Made by a program: the position numbers and the translations under genes. The notes under the pieces are model-generated. The model worked only from the letters and a program-made list of their open reading frames with translations. It did not search any database and was not told the DNA's origin. From JAITWN01 sp964388175 (GTDB taxonomy: Bacteria > Pseudomonadota > Gammaproteobacteria > SZUA-140): DNA of 64,000 bases. The stretch is from the NCBI GenBank assembly GCA_964388175.1, contig CAYLYS010000001.1, positions 50,568-114,567 on the forward strand, in the 5' to 3' direction. Shown piece by piece: positions 8,027-15,651 of the stretch. Position 1 is the stretch's first letter. Each line of letters begins with the position of its first letter.

Positions 8027-9893
8027 AGGCCCGGGCGACGCCGTTGCTGAAGCGCGCCCAGCGCAGCTGGCGGAAGACGTGATTATCGTCGCCGAGCTGC
8101 AGCGTGCCGGTATGGCCGTCGAAGCGTTCGTACGGGAACAGGCGCAGCGTGTTGAGCATGGGAATGATGTCGTAGGCGTCCGCCCCCAGCGCATAGAGGC
8201 GCAGATACTGTCCGGGTGCGTCGGGCCACAGCCGCTCGATGTCTTTGCGTACCGGATCGGTATCGCCGGCGAGAACCCAGGGTATGTCGCAGAAGATCAC
8301 GCCATCGACGTCGCGGTCCGCCGCCGGATCGGAGCGGCCGTTATAGATGTGCGATGTGCTGTAGACCGGCAGTTCGCCGGCGTAGTGGAACTTCAGTTGC
8401 GGCCGCAGCAGGCGTGCCTGACGAGGGAAGGCGGCCATGAAGATGAAGTCGGCGTCCTGACGGCGATAGGGTTCGAACTGCAGGCTGCGCTGCAGCAGGC
8501 GCTCGAGCTCCGCGTGCCGCTGCGCGCTCTCGTCGAGGTCGAGCAGACGCTTGATCTGCTCCGAGTAGTCGTTGTTGTCCGCCGGGTAGGGCTGGGCTTC
8601 GAGCAGGGTGCCGCCGAGTTTTTCCCACTCCTGGCGGAACGCCTGCAGGACGCGAGTACCCCATTCGCCGTCGGGGATCAGCGCCAGGGCGCGGTTGTGG
8701 CCGTCGAGCCAGGCGCGGTGAGCCACCTGGCGCGCTTCGTCCTCCGGCGCCAGACCGAATTGGTAGCGCTGGGTCTCGCCGGCGCGCGCCGTCTCGCTGT
8801 AATTGAGCAGCAGTGTCGGCACCGGCGCGCGTTCGGATGCGATCTGATTGACCGCGGGCCGGGTGAGCGGACCGACGACGAAATCGGCGCCGTCGCTGAC
8901 CGCGGCGGCATAGGCGGCGCTGGCCGCCACGGCGTCGTTACCGGCTTCGTAAAAGCGGATGGACGGTTGATAGCTCTTGTTGTCGCGACGGAAGTGCGCG
9001 GCGAGAAAGCCGTCACGCAGGGCGCGGCCGGATTCTGCGACCGTTCCGCTCTGCGGCAACAGGACGGCGATGTTCACGGGGCGCGCCACCGCTTCGCGCT
9101 GGCGCGCGAGTACGAGCGCGATGATCTCTTCCGATGCCGGATGCGCCGGATAGCGGGCGCGCCACTGGTCGAGCATGGTGTCGATCGCGATCCCGCTCTG
9201 GGCGGCGCGCGCGATCAGGGCCAGCTCACGCCAGCCGGTGAACGCCGACGCCGGCTCCGCGCCGCTCCTGAGCAGGTTTTCCGGCAGCGAATTCAGCGCC
9301 TGCCAGATGCTCTGCTGATTGGCGATGATGAATTCGCGCGCGGTGAGATCGGGTTCGCGCAGCACGAGCTCGCGCGCCGTGCTCAGCAGATCGCCGCTGC
9401 GCCGGTAGGCATGCGCGCGCAGCTCGCGCGCTTCGGCGCGCAGCGCTGCGGGCAGCGCATCCAGCGGGAACTGCAGTTCCTTGAGTGCCTGTGCCGGCTT
9501 GTTCTGCGCCAATGCGATGCGCGCGGCGAGCATGTGCGCGCGTGCCGTTTGCGTGCTGCCGAGCTGGCGCGGATCGATTTCGGCCAGAATCTGCTGCGCC
9601 GGCGCAATGTGATTGCCGCGCAGCAGTGCATCGGCGGCTTCCAGCAGATAGCCGGCGCGTTTCAGCGCCGAGGCGCCTTCGGCGAGCGCCAGATAGCGCT
9701 GCGCCGCTTCATCGTGGTTGCCGCGCGCGTTGGCGCGCTCGGCCTGCGCCAGCAGTTCCGTTTCCGGCGCCGGCGCGCTGCGCTCGGTCGGGACGCCGGC
9801 GCAGCCGCCGAGCGCGAGTGCTATGATCAGCGCGGCGTGGCGCCAGCGGGCCGGGGCGGGGGACGAGCGCAATCCAAGTATCCAAATGGGCAT
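8019..9893 (-). CDS. lpoA: Penicillin-binding protein activator LpoA
   Basis: The 624-residue lipoprotein activates the bifunctional penicillin-binding protein PBP1A from the outer membrane. It starts with a signal peptide ending in LGGC. An N-terminal helical TPR-like region (about 45-265) precedes a type 1 periplasmic-binding-protein fold that begins near NIAVLLPQSGTVAESGRALRDG and includes VVGPLTRPAVNQI. This is the normal two-domain LpoA layout. The frame remains open far upstream but there it lies antisense to rsmI. The ATG at 9893 is only 15 bp from the divergent rsmI start, so each gene's promoter must lie inside the other or the start is slightly different. Confidence 0.92.
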   Translation of the reverse strand: MPIWILGLRSSPAPARWRHAALIIALALGGCAGVPTERSAPAPETELLAQAERANARGNHDEAAQRYLALAEGASALKRAGYLLEAADALLRGNHIAPAQQILAEIDPRQLGSTQTARAHMLAARIALAQNKPAQALKELQFPLDALPAALRAEARELRAHAYRRSGDLLSTARELVLREPDLTAREFIIANQQSIWQALNSLPENLLRSGAEPASAFTGWRELALIARAAQSGIAIDTMLDQWRARYPAHPASEEIIALVLARQREAVARPVNIAVLLPQSGTVAESGRALRDGFLAAHFRRDNKSYQPSIRFYEAGNDAVAASAAYAAAVSDGADFVVGPLTRPAVNQIASERAPVPTLLLNYSETARAGETQRYQFGLAPEDEARQVAHRAWLDGHNRALALIPDGEWGTRVLQAFRQEWEKLGGTLLEAQPYPADNNDYSEQIKRLLDLDESAQRHAELERLLQRSLQFEPYRRQDADFIFMAAFPRQARLLRPQLKFHYAGELPVYSTSHIYNGRSDPAADRDVDGVIFCDIPWVLAGDTDPVRKDIERLWPDAPGQYLRLYALGADAYDIIPMLNTLRLFPYERFDGHTGTLQLGDDNHVFRQLRWARFSNGVARAYD

Positions 9894-9908
9894 TAGGGGT
9901 GCCAATCG

Positions 9909-10760
9909 ATGTCGATCACTGAACCAGGCGTATTGTACATCGTTGCCACGCCCATCGGTCATCTGGGCGACATCGGCGCGCGCGCACTGCAGGTGCTGGC
10001 GCAGGTCGATCTCATCGCCGCCGAGGATACGCGTCACAGCGCGCGCCTGCTGCGCCATCACGGTATCACCACGCCCTGCGTCGCCCTGCACGAGCATAAC
10101 GAGCGCGCACAGGTGCCGAAACTGCTCGAACGGCTGCGTGAGGGCGCCTCGCTGGCGCTGATCAGCGACGCCGGCACACCGCTCGTCAGCGATCCGGGTT
10201 TTCATCTCGTGCGTGCCGCCCAGGACGCCGGCCTGCGTGCATCGCCCGTCCCCGGCCCATCGGCGGCGATCGCGGCGCTTTCCGTGTCGGGACTGGCGGT
10301 GGACCGCTTCGCCTTCGAGGGCTTCCTTCCCGCCAAGACGGTAGCGCGCGCGCGTCGGTTGGAAGCGCTCGCGTGCGAGCCGCGTACGCTCATTTTCTAC
10401 GAAGCGCCGCACCGTATCGTCGCCACGCTGCAGGCGATGGCGGCGGCTTTCGGCGCCGGGCGCGAAGCATGCTGCGCGCGCGAAATATCGAAAATTCACG
10501 AAACCGTGCGCCGGCTGCCGCTGGCGGAACTGGCGGCCTGGGTGGAAGCGGACCGCGAGCAGCAACTCGGCGAGATCGTCATCGTGGTGCAGGGTGCGCC
10601 GGAAACCGCCGGCGACGAAGCCGAGGCACGCCGTACGCTGGCGATATTGCAGCAGGTGCTGCCGCTCGGACAGGCGGCCGCGGTGGCGGCGCAGCTGACC
10701 GGCGTGGCGAAGAACACGCTGTACGCCTGGGGCGTCGAGCGGGCGGGGGTAGGGGAGTGA
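9909..10760 (+). CDS. rsmI: 16S rRNA (cytidine1402-2'-O)-methyltransferase
   Basis: The 283-residue product is RsmI, which methylates the 2'-O of C1402 in the ribosomal decoding centre using S-adenosylmethionine. The tetrapyrrole-methylase fold is clear from LYIVATPIGHLGDIGARAL, AAEDTRHSARLL, the SAM loop ISDAGTPLVSDPG and PGPSAAIAALSVSGL. A C-terminal helical tail with GVAKNTLYAWG follows from about residue 235. It is divergent from lpoA, and the RNase P RNA follows 80 bp downstream on the same strand. Confidence 0.96.
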   Translation: MSITEPGVLYIVATPIGHLGDIGARALQVLAQVDLIAAEDTRHSARLLRHHGITTPCVALHEHNERAQVPKLLERLREGASLALISDAGTPLVSDPGFHLVRAAQDAGLRASPVPGPSAAIAALSVSGLAVDRFAFEGFLPAKTVARARRLEALACEPRTLIFYEAPHRIVATLQAMAAAFGAGREACCAREISKIHETVRRLPLAELAAWVEADREQQLGEIVIVVQGAPETAGDEAEARRTLAILQQVLPLGQAAAVAAQLTGVAKNTLYAWGVERAGVGE

Positions 10761-10807
10761 TTCCGTCTGGTGACCGCTGTCCTGCGGTCGCCAGCGCTCC
10801 AGTTTGC

Positions 10808-10836
10808 TTGTAAATGGTTGCCGCGACCTATATCTT
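10808..10836 (+). promoter_or_regulatory. Sigma-70 promoter candidate for rnpB
   Basis: A -35-like TTGTAA and a -10-like TATCTT are separated by 17 bp and end about 6 bp before the 5' end of the RNase P RNA. The match is moderate; position is the main support. Confidence 0.45.
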
Positions 10837-10841
10837 GCTCG

Positions 10842-11190
10842 CGGGAGTCGGCCGGACAGTCGCTCGCGGTTTTGCCGCGGGAGGAAAGTCCGGGCTCCAC
10901 AGGGCAGGGTGCCAGGTAATGCCTGGGCGGCGCGAGCCGACGGAAAGTGCAACAGAAAATATACCGCCCGCCGTTCGCGGCGGGTAAGGGTGAAATGGTG
11001 CGGTAAGAGCGCACCGCGCTGGCGGTAACGTCAGTGGCAGTGCAAACCCCACCCGGAGCAAGACCAAATAGGGGAACGATGGCGCGGCCCGCGCCGTTCC
11101 CGGGTAGGTCGCTCGAGGCGCGCGGCGACGCGCGTCCCAGATGAATGACTGTTCTCGACAGAACCCGGCTTACAGGCCGGCTCCCTCTCT
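10842..11190 (+). ncRNA. rnpB: RNase P RNA, bacterial class A
   Basis: About 350 bases match the ribozyme that removes 5' leaders from tRNA precursors. The conserved core GAGGAAAGTCCGGGCTCC lies at about 10880-10898 and its partner ACAGAACCCGGCTTA at about 11158-11172 (helix P4 and flanks). The ends pair (GGAGTCGGCC with GGCCGGCTCC) as helix P1. GGTAAGAGCGCACCG near 11002 is the L15 loop that binds the CCA end of tRNA, which defines class A. Ends are set from P1 pairing and are accurate to a few bases. The RNA is convergent with the HEAT-repeat gene 25 bp away. Confidence 0.96.
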
Positions 11191-11215
11191 GTCACTTGGC
11201 GGTCGCGCCGGATTT

Positions 11216-12181
11216 TCAGGCGCGGCCGTTCAATTGCGCGATGGCGATGCGCACCGCCTTGCGCACCTCCGGATCGCCGTCCTTTTCAGCTTCGTGCAAT
11301 GCCGGCAGCGCTTCGGGTCGGCCCAGTTCACCGAGTGCCAGTGCCGCTTCCTTGCGCAGATTGCTGATCTCGTGAGCGAGCAGCGCGCTCAGCGCCGCGG
11401 CGGCGGGAGCGAAGCGCAGCCTGCCCAGCGCGCGCGCCGCCTGCAGCCGGACCTGCCAGTAGCTGTCCGCGAGCGCCTGCATCAGTGCCCTGCCGCCCTC
11501 GTCGTGGCGCAGTTTGCCCAGGGTGTTGGCCGCTTCCTCGCGCACCTGCCAGGCCGGGTCCTGCAGCGCGCGCTGCAGCGCGGGCAGCACACCGCCATCG
11601 CGCGCCAGACCGAGCGCGCCGGCGGCGGCGCGGCGGACGTCGACGTCATCGTCGCTGTCGAGCAGCCGTGCCAGGAACGGCAGCGCCGGCTCATGTTTCA
11701 GCCAGCCCAGCACGCCGATCGCTTCACGGCGCACGCCGGCGTCCTCGTCGCGCAGGGCGGCCAGCGCCGCGCCGGCGCTTTCCGGCAGGCGCAGTTCGCG
11801 CAGTGCGCGCAGTGCATGGCGGCGCACACCGGCATCGTCGTGCGCTACCCAGGGCAGGATGACGTGCCCGGCGCCGCCGCTCTTGAGCTGGGCCAGGCTT
11901 TGCGCCGCCGCTTCGCGCACGATCGGGCTGCCGTCGGTCAGTGCTTCGCACAGCGCCGTGACCGCCGCGGTTTCCTCCCATCCTTCGAGCACGCGCGCCG
12001 CTTCGCTGCGCACCGTGTCGTCGCTGTCGCGGCGCAGTGCATATATCAAGGCGGGCAGGGTTTCCGGCTCTTCGAGGTCGGCGAGGTCGAGCACGGCGAT
12101 GCGGCGCACGCCGGCGTCGGCGTCGCGCAGGCGCTGCTCCAGCCTGAGTATTTCGGGATCCTTGCTGGCGGATGAGTGCAT
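11216..12181 (-). CDS. HEAT-repeat (PBS-lyase type) protein
   Basis: The 321-residue cytoplasmic protein is made almost entirely of about nine helical repeats of roughly 31 residues, each with the VRxxAAxALGxL-type signature (for example around residues 55, 85, 118, 150, 182, 213, 245 and 276). Such EZ-HEAT proteins are scaffolds or, in some cases, bilin or cofactor lyases; no catalytic residue can be picked here. It is the last gene of the seven-gene operon, after the transporter ATPase. The start at 12181 is preferred because it gives an ordinary N-terminus; an upstream ATG at 12262, 4 bp after the ATPase stop, would add 27 low-complexity residues. Its partner is probably the redox enzyme or the ATPase, by context only. 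Confidence 0.85.
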   Translation of the reverse strand: MHSSASKDPEILRLEQRLRDADAGVRRIAVLDLADLEEPETLPALIYALRRDSDDTVRSEAARVLEGWEETAAVTALCEALTDGSPIVREAAAQSLAQLKSGGAGHVILPWVAHDDAGVRRHALRALRELRLPESAGAALAALRDEDAGVRREAIGVLGWLKHEPALPFLARLLDSDDDVDVRRAAAGALGLARDGGVLPALQRALQDPAWQVREEAANTLGKLRHDEGGRALMQALADSYWQVRLQAARALGRLRFAPAAAALSALLAHEISNLRKEAALALGELGRPEALPALHEAEKDGDPEVRKAVRIAIAQLNGRA

Positions 12182-12266
12182 TGCCGTGTTCTCTGCTGCT
12201 GGGTGAGGTGCGCGGCGCTGGTGCGCCGGGTCTGCTGTTGTTCCAGTTATTGCTTTAATCATTGCG

Positions 12267-13091
12267 CTAGTTATTGTTCAGGCCGAGCGGCGACAGGCGG
12301 GCCAGCTCCGGTCCGTGCTCGTGGCGGAGCAGTTCCAGGCAATAGCGCTTGAGCCGGGAGAATTCCGCCGTGGTGACGACCTCCTCCGCGCGCGGGCGTG
12401 GGAAGCGCACGGCGATATCGTCGATGATGCGGCCGGGGCGCGGGCTCATCATCAGGACACGGTCGGCCAGGAACAGCGCTTCGTCGATGTCGTGGGTGAC
12501 GAAGACGACGGTGGTGCGGATGCGCGTCCAGATGTCCAGCAGCAGCTGCTGCATGTCCATGCGCGTCTGCGCGTCGAGCGCACCGAACGGCTCGTCCATC
12601 AGCAGCAGGTGCGGGCGATTGACCAGCACGCGGGCGATCTCCACGCGCTGCTGCATGCCGCCGGAGAGCTGACTGGGCCAGCGTTGCTCGAAGCCCTGCA
12701 GTCCGACCAGCTTGATGATTTCGAGCGCCTGCCGGTGCCGTTCGTCTTTCTTCAGGCCGCGCATCTTCAGGCCGAAGGCGACGTTGTCGATGACGCGCGC
12801 CCACGGGAACAGGGTGTGGTGCTGGAACACCATGCCGCGCTCGGGCGAGGGGCCCGATACGGGCGCGTTGTCCACGCGCATCTGCCCGGCGCTCGGCGCG
12901 AGATGCCCGGCCAGCGCGCCGAGCAGCGTGGACTTGCCGCAGCCCGACGGTCCGAGGATGCAGACGAACTCGCCCGGAGAGACGTGGATGCTGAGGTCGC
13001 GCACCGCTTCGAAGCGGTCTTTTTCCTTACCGAGGTGGATCGACAGATGATCGATGGCGATATTGCCGGCGAGCCGTTCGGGTGCGTTCAT
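12267..13091 (-). CDS. ABC transporter ATPase, nitrate/sulfonate/taurine type
   Basis: The 274-residue ATPase shows Walker A GPSGCGKST (about 47-55), a Q-loop FQHHTLFPW, the signature LSGGMQQR (about 144-151), Walker B LLLMDEP (about 164-170) and the switch histidine in FVTHDIDEA. These and the general sequence put it in the NrtD/SsuB/TauB family. It energises uptake with the adjacent permease, whose stop codon overlaps its ATG (ATGA). The substrate cannot be read from an ATPase. Fourth from the regulator-proximal redox genes, it is second to last in the operon. Confidence 0.93.
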   Translation of the reverse strand: MNAPERLAGNIAIDHLSIHLGKEKDRFEAVRDLSIHVSPGEFVCILGPSGCGKSTLLGALAGHLAPSAGQMRVDNAPVSGPSPERGMVFQHHTLFPWARVIDNVAFGLKMRGLKKDERHRQALEIIKLVGLQGFEQRWPSQLSGGMQQRVEIARVLVNRPHLLLMDEPFGALDAQTRMDMQQLLLDIWTRIRTTVVFVTHDIDEALFLADRVLMMSPRPGRIIDDIAVRFPRPRAEEVVTTAEFSRLKRYCLELLRHEHGPELARLSPLGLNNN

Positions 13092-13888
13092 CAGAAACTC
13101 TTCCTCAGGTAGTACCAGGGTATGAGCAGATTGCCGAGGTGCCTGACCAGCAGGCTGCTGCCCATGCCGAGCAGGCCGATCAGCAGCATGCCGACGACGA
13201 TGTCGGCGTAGTTCTGGATGACGTAGCTCTCCCAGGTGTAATAGCCGATGCCCCACTGTCCGGAGATCATTTCCGCCGTCACCAGGCAGAACCACGAAGT
13301 GCCCATGCCGATGGTCAGGCCGGTGATGATGCTGGGCGCGGCGCCGGGCAGGATGACGCCGCGCAGAATGGCGCTCGGGCTGGCGCCGAGACTGCGCGCC
13401 GAAGCGATCAGGCGCTTGTCCACCGCTTCCACGCCGTGGATGGTGCTGAGCAGGATGGGGAAGAGCGCGCCGGTGAAGGTGATGAAGATCATCGACAGTT
13501 CCGAGGACGGGAACATCAGGATCGCCAGCGGAATCCACGCCACCGCCGGAATGGGGCGCAACACTTCGAGCGGCGGCAGCAGCACCGCGCCGACGCGGCG
13601 CGAGCGGCCGATGAGCAGGCCGAGACCGATGCCGAGCAGGGCGGCGGTGAAATAACCGCTGAAAACCCGGCTCAGGCTGCTGCCCACATGGGGCAGCAGC
13701 TTGCTGGAGTTGAACAGGTGCCAGGCGGCGTCGGCGACATCGGCGGGTGGCGGTACATGTGTGAACTCCACGAAGCCGAGATTCAGTTTCTGCGTCGACG
13801 CAATCTGCCAGAACAGCAGACATCCCAGCAGCGAAGCTGCCGGGATGATGATGCGATACGCCTTGCTGCTGAATGATCCGGCGGCCAT
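13091..13888 (-). CDS. ABC transporter permease, nitrate/sulfonate/taurine type
   Basis: The 265-residue inner-membrane protein has about six transmembrane helices and the binding-protein-dependent transport signature around residues 170-190 (SARSLGASPSAILRGVILPGAAPSI split over the EAA loop). This is the SsuC/TauC/NrtB family. The ATG at 13888 follows AGGAAA and lies 10 bp after the binding-protein stop. The longer frame to 13951 runs into the upstream gene and is rejected. It forms the channel with the next gene's ATPase; the substrate is unknown. Confidence 0.93.
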   Translation of the reverse strand: MAAGSFSSKAYRIIIPAASLLGCLLFWQIASTQKLNLGFVEFTHVPPPADVADAAWHLFNSSKLLPHVGSSLSRVFSGYFTAALLGIGLGLLIGRSRRVGAVLLPPLEVLRPIPAVAWIPLAILMFPSSELSMIFITFTGALFPILLSTIHGVEAVDKRLIASARSLGASPSAILRGVILPGAAPSIITGLTIGMGTSWFCLVTAEMISGQWGIGYYTWESYVIQNYADIVVGMLLIGLLGMGSSLLVRHLGNLLIPWYYLRKSF

Positions 13889-13898
13889 GGCTTGTTTC

Positions 13899-15293
13899 CT
13901 AGCGGCTGGCGGCGACGAAGTCGCGCACCTGTCCGCCGTGCTCGCGCGCATGGCCCTCGGCCTGGTCCTTGAGCAGGAAGGCGCTCAACTGGCCTTTGCC
14001 GTCGTCGACGAACCAGGCCTGGCTGGCGAGCAGCTTGATGCCGCTGTCGCGCGCCTGGGCGTAGACCGCGCGGATGCCCTTGCCTTCCTGCTCCAGTTCG
14101 GCGAGTGCCTTGAATGCCGCTTCGGGGGAGGCGTAGTGGCGCACGGCCGGTTCGTCCTTGACCCAGATCTGCGCCAGGCGGGTGAAGTCGGTGATGGCTT
14201 GTCCGCTGACCGCGTCCTTGGCGACCAGCGGCACCGGCGCATAGTTCTTCAGCGCGGCGTCGTAGTCCTTGTCGCTCTGCTTGAACGCTTCACGGATGTA
14301 CTGGTCGGTGATGAAGGCGTTGACGTCGAGGTCGCGGCTGGTGCGCTTGAGGCTCTTCAGCGTGTCGAGGGCGGTCTGCGTGGCCTGGCGGAACTCGGGC
14401 TTCCAGGTCAGATCGCGCGTCTGCAGACCGAGCGGGCCGTGGAACAGGTAATTGACCTCCGCCTCGATGCCGGTGATCTTTTCGATCAGCTCGCTGTACT
14501 TCTCCGGCTCGGCCGCCAGCAACTGATCGGCCTCGATGGTGGCGCGCAGATAGGCGACGACGATCTCGGGATACTTCTCCGCGTAATCGGCGTTCACCAG
14601 GCCGCCGTGGAAGGTCGGCGCGTTGGTCTGCGAGCCATCGAAGATCTTGCGCGCGAAGCCGCGGTTGGGGAACAGATCGGCGAAGGGCACGAAGTTGGCG
14701 TGCGCGTCGATGCGATTGCTCTTCAACGCCGAACCGGCGATCTCGGGCGCCTGCGAGATGATGCGCACGTCCTTTTCCGGATCCCAGCCCTGGTCGCGGA
14801 TGGCGCGCAGCAGCACGCCGTGGGCGGTGGAGGCGAAGGGCACGGAGATGGTCTTGCCCTTCAGTTCGCTGAGCGACTGCACCGGCGATGCCGCGGGCAC
14901 GACGATGCCGTTGCCGCTGCCCTTGATGCTGCCCGACAGCACGCTGATGAACAGGCTGCGCTTGTCGGCGTCGAGATGCGCGACGGCGTTGAAGGTGGCG
15001 GGGAAATCCGCCATGGCGCCGAAATCGAGCTTGCCGGCCACCATCTCATTGGTGAGCGGCGCGCCGCTGGTGAAGTTGCGCCACTGGATATCGTACTTGA
15101 CGTCCTTGTACTTGCCGTCGCGCGGCAGGTATTTTTCCAGCAGATTGAGCTCGCGCACGATCAGGCCGCCGGCGGCGCAGTTGATGGTGGTGTCCTGGGT
15201 GCCGATGGCGACGCGGATGGTTTCGGCCGCCTGGGCGGTGAGGCCGCCGAAGGCGAGCAGCAGAATGGCAGACAGTTTGATGCGTGTTTTCAT
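13899..15293 (-). CDS. ABC substrate-binding protein with NosL-like C-terminal extension
   Basis: The 464-residue periplasmic protein has a Sec signal cleaved after AQA (residue 22). Residues about 24-340 resemble NrtA/SsuA/TauA binding proteins (TIRVAIGTQDTT, LDFGAMADFPATFNAVA, LKGKTISVPFASTAHGVLL). Most such proteins end near 320-340 residues. Here about 100 extra residues follow, and the last 70 (from YASPEAAF through SQAWFVDD to AREHGGQVRDF) look like the NosL fold of nitrous-oxide-reductase copper chaperones. The NosL methionine and N-terminal CxM ligands are not seen, so copper binding is doubtful. AAGGAATG precedes the ATG. It follows the ferredoxin gene in the operon. Confidence 0.85.
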   Translation of the reverse strand: MKTRIKLSAILLLAFGGLTAQAAETIRVAIGTQDTTINCAAGGLIVRELNLLEKYLPRDGKYKDVKYDIQWRNFTSGAPLTNEMVAGKLDFGAMADFPATFNAVAHLDADKRSLFISVLSGSIKGSGNGIVVPAASPVQSLSELKGKTISVPFASTAHGVLLRAIRDQGWDPEKDVRIISQAPEIAGSALKSNRIDAHANFVPFADLFPNRGFARKIFDGSQTNAPTFHGGLVNADYAEKYPEIVVAYLRATIEADQLLAAEPEKYSELIEKITGIEAEVNYLFHGPLGLQTRDLTWKPEFRQATQTALDTLKSLKRTSRDLDVNAFITDQYIREAFKQSDKDYDAALKNYAPVPLVAKDAVSGQAITDFTRLAQIWVKDEPAVRHYASPEAAFKALAELEQEGKGIRAVYAQARDSGIKLLASQAWFVDDGKGQLSAFLLKDQAEGHAREHGGQVRDFVAASR

Positions 15294-15383
15294 GTGACAT
15301 TCCTTGGTCTGGTCATTTGATTCGTCTCGTTGTTGCCCCGGCACGCCGAGGCGGGTAAAAAATCCATCGGCGAAGCGTCGCCG

Positions 15384-15629
15384 TCAGCGCAGCAGATAAG
15401 GGATTTCCACCTTCACCGCACCGGTGGGGCAGTCCGCCTCGCACGGCATGCAGTACCAGCATTCGTCGAACTGCATGTAGGCCTTGTTCGTCGCCGGATC
15501 GATCGCCAGCAGATCCATCGGACAGACGTCGACGCAGACAGTACAGCCCTTGTCGGCGATGCATTTGTCCTCATCCACGGTGACGGGCGCGGTGCTGCGG
15601 AAGAAAACATCTCTGGCTTGCTGTGTCAT
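15384..15629 (-). CDS. AprB-like ferredoxin with two [4Fe-4S] clusters
   Basis: The 81-residue protein has eight cysteines in two groups: C23-x5-C29-x2-C32-x3-C36-P and C57-x2-C60-x2-C63-x3-C67-P. This spacing, and the segment KAYMQFDECWYCMPCEADCP, resembles the N-terminal ferredoxin half of AprB, the electron-transfer subunit of dissimilatory adenylylsulfate reductase. Real AprB is about 150 residues; the long tail that clamps AprA is missing here. The upstream flavoprotein ends 22 bp before its ATG, which has GGAGCG before it. It most likely supplies or accepts electrons for that flavoprotein. Confidence 0.9.
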   Translation of the reverse strand: MTQQARDVFFRSTAPVTVDEDKCIADKGCTVCVDVCPMDLLAIDPATNKAYMQFDECWYCMPCEADCPTGAVKVEIPYLLR

Positions 15630-15651
15630 GAGATTCGCTCCGTGCGTGGTT

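Noticed and set aside
9894..10952. Upstream extension of the lpoA frame across rsmI and into rnpB
   Set aside because: It runs antisense to the well-supported rsmI and RNase P RNA; the lipoprotein signal starts at 9893.
13701..15320. 539-codon plus-strand frame over the binding-protein gene
   Set aside because: Antisense shadow of a gene with clear signal peptide and family motifs.
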